Shown: in pieces, positions 8,928 to 18,055 of the stretch
Layout of the letters: each line of letters starts with the position of its first letter
Position numbering within the stretch: position 1 is the stretch's first letter
Source: Planctomycetales bacterium
GTDB taxonomy: Bacteria > Planctomycetota > Planctomycetia > Pirellulales > Pirellulaceae
Length of the DNA: 37,150 bases
Assembly (NCBI GenBank): GCA_020427005.1
Contig: JAGQOY010000053.1
Span: 1-37,150 of the forward strand
Direction of reading: 5' to 3'
Program-made: the position numbers and the translations under genes
The notes under the pieces: model-generated
What the model was told of the DNA's origin: nothing
Seen by the model: only the letters and a program-made list of their open reading frames with translations
Databases searched by the model: none

Positions 8928-10439
8928 GTGGTGCAACAGAATCGGTGGCGAATCAGTCGGCTGGACATTGGATCCAGACGGTGGTGGTGCGTTGCCCTGA
9001 GCCTCTGTCTGCTCACTGCGTGCAGCCTTTCACGTGATCCAAAGTACCTTCTCGATCTGGAGAAGAAAGAATCGGTTGGGAGTGGGTGGCCGGCGGCAGA
9101 CGTGCGCTTTCAAGAGGCAGATCATCCTCCCATCGCAGTAACGCTGCCTGCAGTTCCGGGTGCTGAATTAGTTGACTTTGACCAACTGTGCATGACCTGT
9201 CACGAGACCTATGCCAAGACGTTCGGGCACAGTATCCATCATGCACAAAAATGTGAAGACTGCCACGGACAAGCTAGCTTGCACCTACAGTCCCGAGGCA
9301 AACTTCCTGGTTCGGTACTGAATTTTCGCAAGCTCACCAAAGCAGAGCGATCAGAAGTCTGCCTCAAATGCCACGCTCAAAATCACTGTGAGCCTGCCGC
9401 TAATTGGCGGGTTTCAGCCCATGCACACAATGGAGTTGCATGCACGGATTGCCACACAGCGCACTATAACGTTCCCGCGGGTACGAATCCTCTGGACGGT
9501 AGGATTACTCAGAATTCTTCAGATGCGGAGATCCAGCTGGCGGCATACACATTGAAGGAAGAGGCAAAGCCTCTGTCCGCTCTCGAACAAGCCGACATCC
9601 GGGCTGCTTCCAATCATCTCGGAGCAGTTGCACCTCAGGTTTGCTATCGATGCCACGGTAGCATGGCGCGCTTTGAAAATTTGGCTCACCCGCATCAAAT
9701 GTTAGGCCAGCACGCGTTCACGTGCTCCACCTGCCATGATCCGCACGGCAATATACGACAATCGACCAGAACGGAGCTATGCCTTCAGTGCCACCAGAAT
9801 GCCCCTACGATGGCCTGGCATTCGTCTACACATAGCTTGGCGGGCGTGGCATGCACCGATTGCCACAATCCGCATCCCAACACTTTTGCGCAGCAAACCG
9901 TTGGAATCGCTCATACCAACATTTCGCGGCAAAAACGCATGCCTATGTCAGTTGATGAACCCAACGCGTGCTACAAATGCCACCCCAAAGTGTACGCTGA
10001 GAATGCTATGCCATCTCACCATCCGATCAAAGAAGGAAAGATTGTGTGCTCGGATTGCCACGATGGGCATGGGCAGGCACAAGGGAATCTGAACCAACCG
10101 ACGCTTAACCAAGTGTGCTACCGATGCCATGCAGATAAACAAGGACCTTTCGTCAATGAACATGCTCCAGTAACACAGGACTGCGGCATTTGCCACTCAG
10201 CTCATGGCACAGTCGCCAATAACTTATTACATCAACCTGCCACGTTCTTGTGCCTGCGTTGCCACTCAGGACATCGCGTTGGTCCAACTTCTGGTGCCCA
10301 CACATTTGGTGGGCTTCCGGATACTGGAAACAACGCGGCAATGCAACAAGCATTCTTTAGCGATTGCACTCAATGTCATAGCCAAATACATGGAAGTGAC
10401 TTGCCGTCACCACGAAACCCGCACGCACTTTTGCGATAA
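8928..10439 (+). CDS. 14-haem MtrA/DmsE-like lipoprotein cytochrome c
   Basis: This 503-aa protein has a basic N-terminus, a hydrophobic stretch and a lipobox LTAC with Cys32, so it should be a lipid-anchored exported protein. It contains 14 CxxCH sites, with first cysteines at residues 88, 109, 145, 172, 239, 266, 285, 309, 348, 374, 397, 419, 442 and 480. The even spacing of the last ten and the ending DCTQCHSQIHGSD are typical of the decahaem MtrA/DmsE family, periplasmic wires that plug into an outer-membrane porin. Four extra haems precede that core. The start is GTG 8928 or the adjacent GTG 8931, with a CGGAGGT Shine-Dalgarno 4-8 nt upstream. The MtrB-like porin gene follows 124 nt downstream. 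The role is trans-outer-membrane electron transfer; direction and partner are unknown. Confidence 0.9.
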   Translation: MVQQNRWRISRLDIGSRRWWCVALSLCLLTACSLSRDPKYLLDLEKKESVGSGWPAADVRFQEADHPPIAVTLPAVPGAELVDFDQLCMTCHETYAKTFGHSIHHAQKCEDCHGQASLHLQSRGKLPGSVLNFRKLTKAERSEVCLKCHAQNHCEPAANWRVSAHAHNGVACTDCHTAHYNVPAGTNPLDGRITQNSSDAEIQLAAYTLKEEAKPLSALEQADIRAASNHLGAVAPQVCYRCHGSMARFENLAHPHQMLGQHAFTCSTCHDPHGNIRQSTRTELCLQCHQNAPTMAWHSSTHSLAGVACTDCHNPHPNTFAQQTVGIAHTNISRQKRMPMSVDEPNACYKCHPKVYAENAMPSHHPIKEGKIVCSDCHDGHGQAQGNLNQPTLNQVCYRCHADKQGPFVNEHAPVTQDCGICHSAHGTVANNLLHQPATFLCLRCHSGHRVGPTSGAHTFGGLPDTGNNAAMQQAFFSDCTQCHSQIHGSDLPSPRNPHALLR

Positions 10440-10563
10440 ACAACCATGAATTGCATCCATGCAACACCAATGACATATTGCAAGCTATTTGCGGAAAACA
10501 TCTCAGCACATGAGTTTAGGTCAGCTTGTGAGCAATAAGTACAGACTTGCGAGAATGAACTGA

Positions 10564-13053
10564 ATGACATTCAACTTCAAAAGCTTGATTGGGGCGTGGA
10601 TAGTAACTACGACCCTCATGCTGCCGGCACGCATGGCGTGTATGGCCCAAGAGGTTGACTCTGGCCGGACGTTTGTTTCTGATGTTCGGAAAGGTGAGGG
10701 CTTTCCCTCCGCAGGCCCGTTGGATGTCGTAGACTCTGGATTGCCAGCCAGTAATTCGGATGAGTATCAGCGGTTTACGCCGTTCCCCGTAAATAGTCCT
10801 AATTTTATCGAGGATAACGTAACGACACTCAGGGAATTACCTCCGCTTCCATCTTTAATGCAAGCTCCGGATCCAACTCCAGCGGCAGCACTCAATGCAG
10901 TCGAAGTATCGAGCGCTTCTGAGGTGCCCCCGCAGATATCCTCAGTCCCAGCAGGCGGCTCTTCGATCCCTGGAGTTCTCCCAATGCTGGAAGAATTCGA
11001 CGCACGTCCTGGCATCTTTGGCATTCCCGGTCGCCGGTGCCTACACTGCGGTGCGACGTCTCAACCCCTTGATCCAGACAACAACCCGGTGGGAATGTGC
11101 CAGGTCTGCGGCCACGATGTCCGGGGAAAGCCCGCGTTTGGCCTGCAGTCCGCTTTTCGATTGGGCTGGTGGGCACCCTCGACTCGCGGAAACGCAGTTA
11201 AGATTGGCGAATTTCAGAGCCTTTCTGCATCGCCTTTCTGGGATCTAGACAGTATTAGTACGAGCCGCTCCCAAACTTTGGACCTTTCGCTGTCAGGTCT
11301 AGACAACGAAGCAAATAGCGTGCGGAGCTTTTTCTATGGTTCAGGCCTAACTGCCAAATTTGAGTACGAGAAATTTTGGCGACAGCTAGATCACATTCCA
11401 CCTCCTGGATTCGACCTCGATAGCGGTAGTCCAGGACCAACCGACAAAGTTGTTTCGGAAGATACAAATGTCGGAGAGGATTATGCGATCCGCGTACAGC
11501 AGCTCAATACAACGATTAAGGGCCAGATAACGCCCGATCTAAAATGGAAATTAGACTTGTGGGGCATGCGGAAGTCCGGAGAACGTCAAGCAAATGCGAT
11601 GGCGCATTGCTTCAACATCAATACTCCACCGGCTGGGGCAGACCGCACTTGCCACGTCCTAAGTCAACGTCAGCAGATCGACTGGACAACTCTTGAAGTT
11701 ACGCCTGGGCTCGAAGCTCGGGTGGGGAAATCCACAGTCGAGTATTCGCGTAACATGCGAACCTTCGGACAAAATGATCAGGTCGTTGATCGCACCTACA
11801 CTGCGTTCAATTTCTCTCCTGCGTTTGATGCTCAGGGTGATTCTTTTGTCTACGGATGGGTCCCGGAATCGTTTACGCGAACAGACAGATTCAAAATGAA
11901 TGTTCCATTAAACGACGTCAACCAACTCTATTCGCACTTTTATTTTGGTAATACGGACAACAAATTTCGCGAGACCCACAGGCAGTTCAACGGGCTTGAT
12001 ATTCGACTGACGAACAGCAAGTTCCAGAATATCAAGCTTGTCGCCTACAGCAAATTAGATAAACAGCGTAATGATTTACCCTCAACTTATTTGACTGCTT
12101 CTCCCTATGGAGCGAACAGCGGCACGATAGGAACGTTTGAACCGAGCTCACTCAGGCATCCCATCGACTATACTGGATTTCGTGGTGGCCTGAAGGGAAA
12201 TTGGCAGTCTCCATCACGGCATTGGTTATCCATGACCGCTGGATACGAGTACTTTGGTCTGGGCCGCAAATTTGCCCAATACAACACGCTAGCCGGAACA
12301 TTTTCTCAGGAAGATACTCAGACGCACCAAATTCAATTTGGTCCCTATGTTCGTGTTTCACCTACGCTCGATACCTACATTCGATACAAAGGAGGATTCA
12401 TGTTTAATCCTCTTATCGGGGTGCGTGAAGCTGACGGCCAATTCAATACGAATCAACCCGAGCGTGTCCACCGAGTCGAGGTGGGCGGCACTTGGCACCC
12501 AACGTCCAATTTTCTTGCTACCACAATGTTTGGGATCGAAAATAGTTGGCACGATTCGCAATATGCACATTTTGATGAAGACAAATATCCAATTCTATTT
12601 ACCGTTTGGTATGCCCCAACGTCGCGATTGTCACTGTCTGGTGGATATGCTTTCCTTTCAAATTGGATTGACCAAGACATTACGATTGGTTTCTTAAACA
12701 GTCCAACCGAGACCTCCCAATGGAATTACGACGGCTTCAGCAATTTAGTAAATGCGAACGCTAATTTTTCCTATACCGAGAGGACGCAGCTTCAAGGTGG
12801 ATTCGAATGGAGCCAAGGAAGTAATTCATTCTTCACTCCGGCTTCGACAGCAGGAGCCAACTGGTCTTCGCTACCAACTTATTCCAATGTGAATGTCCAG
12901 ACACGACGAGTCAATTTAGGGGTAGACCATCAGATCCGGCCAAATGTAGGAACGTATTTTCGCTACTCGCACTTCGATTACGAAGATGTTTCAGCACCTC
13001 TCAATAGCGGAACTCTGGATCTGTTCCTAAGCGGCTTGAGCATCGTACGCTGA
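10564..13053 (+). CDS. MtrB/PioB-like outer-membrane beta-barrel with N-terminal double-CxxC zinc-ribbon-like insert
   Basis: This 829-aa protein has a signal peptide (about 1-29, ending ACMAQ), a long Ser/Pro-rich linker and, from about residue 200, repeated amphipathic beta-strands rich in aromatic and polar residues, as in a large porin. Strands such as WKLDLWGMRKSGERQ, LYSHFYFGNTDN and HQIRPNVGTYFRYSHFDY resemble the MtrB/PioB family, which sheathes an MtrA-type cytochrome. Adjacency to the 14-haem cytochrome supports that pairing. Before the barrel lies CLHCG (Cys159/162) and MCQVCGHD (Cys179/182), a zinc-ribbon-like or disulfide pair of pairs. Single CxxC motifs are known near the N-terminus of Shewanella MtrB, but this double form looks different. 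The family call rests on topology and context rather than a hallmark motif. Confidence 0.75.
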   Translation: MTFNFKSLIGAWIVTTTLMLPARMACMAQEVDSGRTFVSDVRKGEGFPSAGPLDVVDSGLPASNSDEYQRFTPFPVNSPNFIEDNVTTLRELPPLPSLMQAPDPTPAAALNAVEVSSASEVPPQISSVPAGGSSIPGVLPMLEEFDARPGIFGIPGRRCLHCGATSQPLDPDNNPVGMCQVCGHDVRGKPAFGLQSAFRLGWWAPSTRGNAVKIGEFQSLSASPFWDLDSISTSRSQTLDLSLSGLDNEANSVRSFFYGSGLTAKFEYEKFWRQLDHIPPPGFDLDSGSPGPTDKVVSEDTNVGEDYAIRVQQLNTTIKGQITPDLKWKLDLWGMRKSGERQANAMAHCFNINTPPAGADRTCHVLSQRQQIDWTTLEVTPGLEARVGKSTVEYSRNMRTFGQNDQVVDRTYTAFNFSPAFDAQGDSFVYGWVPESFTRTDRFKMNVPLNDVNQLYSHFYFGNTDNKFRETHRQFNGLDIRLTNSKFQNIKLVAYSKLDKQRNDLPSTYLTASPYGANSGTIGTFEPSSLRHPIDYTGFRGGLKGNWQSPSRHWLSMTAGYEYFGLGRKFAQYNTLAGTFSQEDTQTHQIQFGPYVRVSPTLDTYIRYKGGFMFNPLIGVREADGQFNTNQPERVHRVEVGGTWHPTSNFLATTMFGIENSWHDSQYAHFDEDKYPILFTVWYAPTSRLSLSGGYAFLSNWIDQDITIGFLNSPTETSQWNYDGFSNLVNANANFSYTERTQLQGGFEWSQGSNSFFTPASTAGANWSSLPTYSNVNVQTRRVNLGVDHQIRPNVGTYFRYSHFDYEDVSAPLNSGTLDLFLSGLSIVR

Positions 13054-13335
13054 CGATTTGGGCAGCCCTCCGGTAGTTTCCTCTTCCATTGAAATGCAAG
13101 CATGACCTTCGCATTAATCGAAGGCCACGGATCTATGCGAAGCGTCTTGGGCCTCTTGGCTAGCAAAACCGCTGTGATGTTCTGTAATGCGTCTGCGTGG
13201 CCAGTTTTTCCTTTTACACCACTCGGTTATCGGGTTTCGCGGCTTGCCATGTTTGCAATTGATTCGTCCGAGTCACTCTGATAGAAGCGATCCAACTAAG
13301 AAACTCTTTGATTCCGCGGATGGATACGTATCACA

Positions 13336-13782
13336 ATGACCGCGCAAGGAAAAATTGGAATTGCCGTACTGATCATCAGCGCGACAACATTCTATATGGT
13401 GTATGTTGGCTCATCCTCAACTTGGCAGTACTTCTTGTCCGTTGAAGAGTGTCTGCGCGATGCTCCTACGCTAGTTGGTCAACGAATCAGAGTCAGTGGC
13501 ACAATATGCCGAGATTCGCTAGAGCATTCCCCAGATGGGACGCACACCGGATTCGTTATTCAGGATTCGAATCACAAACTGACCGTCAGGTGCAGTTGTC
13601 AGTTGCCGGATAATCTTGCGGAAGATATGCCAGTTGTAGTTGAAGGATTCCTTGATCGCTCCGGCAAGTTGGCCGGCGAAAAGGTGCTCACTCGCTGCGC
13701 TAGCAAGTACCAAGCGGTGAACTGTTCGAACGATTCCGTTTACCTGAGTGCCCCTTCAGCGTCCGGCAGCCTGGGGGACTAA
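13336..13782 (+). CDS. ccmE: Cytochrome c maturation haem chaperone CcmE, CxxxY variant
   Basis: CcmE is a membrane-anchored periplasmic chaperone that carries haem from CcmABCD to the CcmF ligation step. This 148-aa protein has an N-terminal membrane anchor (about 7-25) and the CcmE OB-fold: VGQRIRVSGTI, GFVIQDSNHKLTVRC, LPDNLAEDMPVVVEGFLD. The conserved haem-binding stretch, normally LAKHDENY, reads LTRCASKY, so Cys121 replaces the haem-binding His while Tyr125 is kept (CxxxY). This variant is established for Desulfovibrio-type Ccm systems. Several further cysteines (39, 58, 86, 88, 130) are present. The gene heads the ccm operon and lies 5 nt before ccmF. Confidence 0.88.
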   Translation: MTAQGKIGIAVLIISATTFYMVYVGSSSTWQYFLSVEECLRDAPTLVGQRIRVSGTICRDSLEHSPDGTHTGFVIQDSNHKLTVRCSCQLPDNLAEDMPVVVEGFLDRSGKLAGEKVLTRCASKYQAVNCSNDSVYLSAPSASGSLGD

Positions 13783-13787
13783 AGCCC

Positions 13788-15872
13788 ATGATTGCATTCG
13801 GCCAACTTTGCCTACTGGCTGCCCTAATCGCTTTCGGTTTTGCATCCTACGCTTGCGGACTAGGAGCACGATTGGAAAGTCGACAATTGGTACGTACAGC
13901 GTCCTGGAGTGCCGCAATTGGATTGTTGGCGTTAACCAGCGTAATGATTCTTCTGATCGTAGCGCTCATCCAGAAGGACTTCCACTTTAGTTATGTCGCT
14001 CAATACACTAGCACTCAGCTTCCTTGGTACTACTCGATCTCTGCCCTCTGGGTCGGACAGGCGGGTTCGTTACTATTGTGGAGTTGGATGCTTGGTTTGA
14101 CAGCCATCGCTTTCCGATCTGGGGTGAGATCCACTTATTCACGCCAGCTAGTTGACCCCACCTATTCAATACTATTGGCGTTTTGTAGCTTTCTCATTGG
14201 CACAATGGTCTTCGCGGCCAACCCAATGGAAGCCAATATTGTCACAGATGACCAGGGCTCAGGTCTAAGCCCTCTTCTGCAGCACCCAGCCATGATGATC
14301 CATCCGCCCGTAGTATTTCTCGGCTACGCGCTGTGGTCCGTTCCCTGTGCTGTTGCCATCGCAGTTTTAACTTTATCGCCCAAGCACATTACTAGTGAGA
14401 GCGTCGGTTCTGCCTACGCCGAATGGGTCAGTCTAGCGCGGCCATGGGTATTGCTGGCTTGGACTGTCTTAGGTTGTGGCATTTTAATAGGTGCTTTCTG
14501 GTCCTACGAAGAGCTCGGTTGGGGTGGCTACTGGGCTTGGGATCCAGTGGAAAACGGCTCCTTGATACCTTGGTTGGTTGGCAGCGCACTAATCCACTCG
14601 CTTATGGCCTGGCAACATTGCCGCATTCTGAAAACAACAAACCTGCTACTGGCAATAGCTTGCTTTGCGCTCTGCAACTTTGCTACCTTCCTAACTCGTA
14701 GTGGAATCTTCAGCAGCTTGCACGCTTTTAGCGAATCACCCGTGGGTTGGGCTTTCCTTTTTCTCATGGTGTCTTTAGTCACTACGGCATTAGTAGGCGT
14801 CCTATACCAGCGCGGCAACTTAAAGTCGGAAGGAATTCTAAGTTGCTTTTGGACGCGTGAGTCATTTATCGTAATTTCCATGATCGCTTTGTTGTTTTTT
14901 GCAGCTGTAACCCTGTTCGGAACCTTGAGCGTAGCATTGTCAGGCTGGGTCATCGGTCGACGCATTGTCTTTGAGCCAGCCTTTTACAACAAGATGCTTT
15001 TTCCGGTTGGGCTCGTACTGCTGGCTACTATGTCCGCTGCCCCAATACTTCGCTGGCGTTCGCCGCCCAGTCAAAGTGACTTGCGACTGATCTATGTTGC
15101 AGCCGTTATCGGTAGTGTAATTTCGATGGCTGCTTGGTTGTTCGGCTTTAGCCATTCACTAAGCTTGACCGTTATTTGGTTTGCCGCGTTCACTGCCGCA
15201 ACCCATCTTGCTCCTGCCTTGTTCCAAATCTCAGTATTCCCATTGAGCCGGGGAATGTTGCGCACCTTGGGTAGAATCAAGCATAGACGTCGTTCGCTTG
15301 CTAGCTACTTAATCCACCTTGGAATTGTAAGCATAGTAATTGGCGTCACCGGTTCGTCACTTGAGAGCCAGCGAGCTGACGTGGTTCTGAGTCGTGGAGA
15401 TACGCTCAATTGGGCAAATCATCAAATCCACTTCGAACGGCTAATCGAGCGACATGCATCCGATAAATACATTGTTGAGGCCAACCTCGTAGTCTCGTCA
15501 CCAGGAACGCCTGCTGTTGAGTTGCGTCCAGCACAACACTTGCATTCACTCCAAAACCAATGGACAACCGAAGTTGCCATTCACTCAACTTGGAAGAGAG
15601 ATTTCTACACCATTCTACACGAAGGAGGAGAGGACAATTCGGTAAGGTTGACGTTGGTTTATAACCCGCTGATGCGGTTCATTTGGTTGGGAGGATGGAT
15701 CATCATTGTAGGTACCATCATTCGGCTTTGGCCTTCGACAAGAGGCAATTCCGATCAACGAAACAACAAAACGGTCGTTCAGTCTGCTACCAGCACAGAT
15801 TTTATTGATTTACCACAAATAGAGTTGGATAACATTCCCGAATTAGAGTTACAGTCGATCGGCCATGAATAA
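13788..15872 (+). CDS. ccmF: Cytochrome c haem lyase subunit CcmF
   Basis: CcmF is the integral membrane component of the holocytochrome synthase, accepting haem from CcmE and joining it to CxxCH cysteines. This 694-aa polytopic protein contains the WWD haem-handling motif WGGYWAWDPVENGSLIPW near residues 244-261 and the preceding conserved segment LQHPAMMIHPPVVFLGY, which holds candidate haem-ligand histidines. It also has a late HLGIVSIVIGVTG membrane segment and a periplasmic C-terminal domain. Length and motif order match ordinary CcmF. The start is ATG 13788, 5 nt after ccmE, and the 3' end overlaps ccmA by 8 nt, so the genes are tightly coupled. CcmH and CcmI, which normally work with CcmF, are not seen in the window. 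Confidence 0.95.
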   Translation: MIAFGQLCLLAALIAFGFASYACGLGARLESRQLVRTASWSAAIGLLALTSVMILLIVALIQKDFHFSYVAQYTSTQLPWYYSISALWVGQAGSLLLWSWMLGLTAIAFRSGVRSTYSRQLVDPTYSILLAFCSFLIGTMVFAANPMEANIVTDDQGSGLSPLLQHPAMMIHPPVVFLGYALWSVPCAVAIAVLTLSPKHITSESVGSAYAEWVSLARPWVLLAWTVLGCGILIGAFWSYEELGWGGYWAWDPVENGSLIPWLVGSALIHSLMAWQHCRILKTTNLLLAIACFALCNFATFLTRSGIFSSLHAFSESPVGWAFLFLMVSLVTTALVGVLYQRGNLKSEGILSCFWTRESFIVISMIALLFFAAVTLFGTLSVALSGWVIGRRIVFEPAFYNKMLFPVGLVLLATMSAAPILRWRSPPSQSDLRLIYVAAVIGSVISMAAWLFGFSHSLSLTVIWFAAFTAATHLAPALFQISVFPLSRGMLRTLGRIKHRRRSLASYLIHLGIVSIVIGVTGSSLESQRADVVLSRGDTLNWANHQIHFERLIERHASDKYIVEANLVVSSPGTPAVELRPAQHLHSLQNQWTTEVAIHSTWKRDFYTILHEGGEDNSVRLTLVYNPLMRFIWLGGWIIIVGTIIRLWPSTRGNSDQRNNKTVVQSATSTDFIDLPQIELDNIPELELQSIGHE

Positions 15873-16560
15873 ACCGAATTTCGCCATCGAGGCACATGCA
15901 CTGTCCAAGCATGTCGATGGACAGGCAATTCTAGTCCGTGTTGACTTGCAATTAGAGTGTGGTCAGTGCATTGCTTTAATGGGAGACAATGGTGCAGGTA
16001 AGACGACCTTGCTAAAGTGCTTGGCAGCGATCAAGAAACCCTCGTCAGGTACGGTTTGTTGGTTTGGACGGCCTGCAGCAACTGAAGTGAGTGAGCGTAG
16101 ACTTATTGCTCTGAAGCCTCACGAAGATTGTTTGTATACGCACCTTACAGCGTATGAGAATCTCATGTTTGCTGCGCGCATGATTGGTTTGCCAAACCCA
16201 GCAAATCGCTCGCAGGACATTCTGTGGAAGTTAGGACTAAGCCGCGTTTCAGATACTCCAGTCCGGCAATTATCCAAAGGGATGCGGCAGCGATTGGGAT
16301 TCGGTCGGGCCGTCATCCACGATCCTCCGATCTGGCTACTTGATGAACCCTTCGCAGGTCTTGACGATTCGAGCCGTAATCAGATTCTTCAGATAATTAG
16401 GGAAAAAAGAAGAACAGGGGGAGCGATCTGCTTTTCAACCCACCAGGATCTTGATATCGAAGAGCTAGATGCACAAGTGGTTCAATTGCATCAAGGAACG
16501 ACCTTCCTTTCCCAGCCTAACGCGTCTTCCGCGTTTTTCAATCGAAAGCGCGCCTCATGA
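15865..16560 (+). CDS. ccmA: CcmA, ABC transporter ATPase for cytochrome c maturation
   Basis: This is the ATP-binding subunit of the CcmABCD complex that releases holo-CcmE from CcmC. The 231-aa protein has Walker A GDNGAGKTTLLK, the ABC signature QLSKGMRQRLGFGRA, Walker B PIWLLDEPF and the switch His in FSTHQD. It starts inside the end of ccmF (8-nt overlap) and its stop overlaps the ATG of ccmB as ATGA. The C-terminal tail after the H-loop is short, as is usual for CcmA. Confidence 0.94.
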   Translation: MNKPNFAIEAHALSKHVDGQAILVRVDLQLECGQCIALMGDNGAGKTTLLKCLAAIKKPSSGTVCWFGRPAATEVSERRLIALKPHEDCLYTHLTAYENLMFAARMIGLPNPANRSQDILWKLGLSRVSDTPVRQLSKGMRQRLGFGRAVIHDPPIWLLDEPFAGLDDSSRNQILQIIREKRRTGGAICFSTHQDLDIEELDAQVVQLHQGTTFLSQPNASSAFFNRKRAS

Positions 16561-17243
16561 ATGTTTTGGATACAGCCAAACAAGTTGGCTGGTTGCTCCA
16601 CAAAGACCTAGTCGTCGAGTATCGGTCTCGCCTAGCTTGGCCAGTCATGTTCCTGCTGGGGATAATCGTAACAATCGTCTTTAGCCTGCAAACCTCCTTG
16701 CCTCGCGAATACTTGCCATCTACGGCCTCCACCATGCTTTGGCTGGCTACCATGTTTGCTGGTCTAGTGGCCATTGATCGAACGGGCATTGCTGAGGATC
16801 AAGATGGATGCAGCGTGGGTTTGAGTCTATACCCACTTTCTGGCTCGACGATCTATGTCGCCAAGTTCTTGGTTAATCTGTGTGCCATTCTTGTATTGCT
16901 AGGAGTGTTGGTTCCAATATTTTCACTGGTCACAGACCTGTCCCTCGCCAAACATGTTGGTGCGATGGTGATTGTAGCCGTGACAGGGAGTGCAGGCCTA
17001 GCGGCCGTTGGCACACTGGTTAGCAACTTGACTAGAGACTTGCAACAACGGGGGGCGGTGCTCAGCGTATTATTGTTGCCTCTTCTCGTTCCACTCATAT
17101 TGGCCGCATCCGAAGCAACTCGATTGATTGCTGTCGACGAGGTCGGGACCCAATGGTGGCGCTGGGTCCAGTTGCTGGTGGCGTTTGCGATTGACTTTGC
17201 CACCGTAGGTATCGTACTGTCGCATTATTTGCGTGAAGAATAA
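16557..17243 (+). CDS. ccmB: CcmB, membrane subunit of the cytochrome c maturation ABC transporter
   Basis: CcmB is the six-helix membrane partner of CcmA. The 228-aa protein opens with a cytoplasmic segment LLHKDLVVEYRSR, characteristic of CcmB, followed by about six hydrophobic helices. Examples are VMFLLGIIVTIVFSL, the segment with LAKHVGAMVIVAVTG, and SVLLLPLLVPLILAASE. Its ATG overlaps the ccmA stop, indicating coupled translation. A gap of 95 nt separates it from ccmC, in which I see no convincing terminator or promoter. Confidence 0.92.
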   Translation: MNVLDTAKQVGWLLHKDLVVEYRSRLAWPVMFLLGIIVTIVFSLQTSLPREYLPSTASTMLWLATMFAGLVAIDRTGIAEDQDGCSVGLSLYPLSGSTIYVAKFLVNLCAILVLLGVLVPIFSLVTDLSLAKHVGAMVIVAVTGSAGLAAVGTLVSNLTRDLQQRGAVLSVLLLPLLVPLILAASEATRLIAVDEVGTQWWRWVQLLVAFAIDFATVGIVLSHYLREE

Positions 17244-17338
17244 GCTTTCCTAGTAACAGTCGCCTGTGAATTTGTTGACGTGGGGGTCTGTCAGCAAGAA
17301 TAGGCGAGTTGTCACAACGTAGTGGATGCGAAGAATCA

Positions 17339-18055
17339 ATGTTTTCAAAGGGAACCTCAAGACTCGAACTCCCATTCATTATGGTACCTGTGGTTGCCGT
17401 TTTGGTGGCCTGGGGTTTTGTCGCCGTTGGAAATGCACCGGCCGAACTCACGATGGGGAGTGCGCACCGAATTCTGTATGTGCATGTTTCAGTTGCTTGG
17501 GTAGGATTGGTCGCATTTAGCTTGATGGCCGTTTGCGGATTGGGCTACTTGCTGACGAGCAAAATGAAGTGGGACCATTGGGGACAAGCGTCAGCTGAGA
17601 TCGGATGGATCTGCTCAACTCTTACGCTGCTAACGGGTTCATTGTGGGCTCACTTTGCATGGGGTACATGGTGGACGTGGGATCCTCGGTTGCTTACGTC
17701 GTTCGTGCTCTGGGCTCTGTTTAGCGGTTACTTTATTCTCCGAGCGGGCGTCGATGAACCACACCGACGTGCTACTCTGGGTGCCGTGTTGGCGGTAATT
17801 GGTTTTGCAGACGTTCCGTTGGTCACCATGGCAACGCGATGGTATCGGGGAATTCATCCCGTGTCACCGGAGATGGATCCAATGATGCAGCACGCTCTCT
17901 TAGCATGTGCCTTGGGCGTGTCAGCGATGATGGCACTCTTACTTATTTATCGATGCAGACAATTGGATTTGGAGAAACAAATCCTCGATTTGAAAATGGA
18001 TGTGACTGATCAAGGAGGGAAATGCCATGGAATCAGCCGAAGTAGCCTATCTTAG
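17339..18055 (+). CDS. ccmC: Haem handling protein CcmC
   Basis: CcmC loads haem onto CcmE at the outer face of the cytoplasmic membrane. The protein has six membrane helices and the WWD motif WGTWWTWDPRLLTSFVLW, flanked by the conserved histidines in RILYVHVSVAW and in TRWYRGIHP. The open frame extends upstream to a TTG at 17309, but ATG 17339 (MFSKGTSRLELP) has a GAAGAA sequence just upstream and places the first helix at the usual distance. The 3' end overlaps the small ccmD gene by 29 nt. Confidence 0.93.
   Translation: MFSKGTSRLELPFIMVPVVAVLVAWGFVAVGNAPAELTMGSAHRILYVHVSVAWVGLVAFSLMAVCGLGYLLTSKMKWDHWGQASAEIGWICSTLTLLTGSLWAHFAWGTWWTWDPRLLTSFVLWALFSGYFILRAGVDEPHRRATLGAVLAVIGFADVPLVTMATRWYRGIHPVSPEMDPMMQHALLACALGVSAMMALLLIYRCRQLDLEKQILDLKMDVTDQGGKCHGISRSSLS

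Noticed and set aside
8684..9037. 117-aa open frame on the plus strand before the 14-haem cytochrome
   Set aside because: No recognisable motif, overlaps the start of the cytochrome gene in another frame, and lacks a good ribosome binding site. A 67-aa minus-strand frame covers the same DNA with equal lack of support.
13054..13335. Possible small gene between the porin and ccmE
   Set aside because: Only very short frames are present. The minus-strand 62-aa frame runs into the porin gene and shows no motif.
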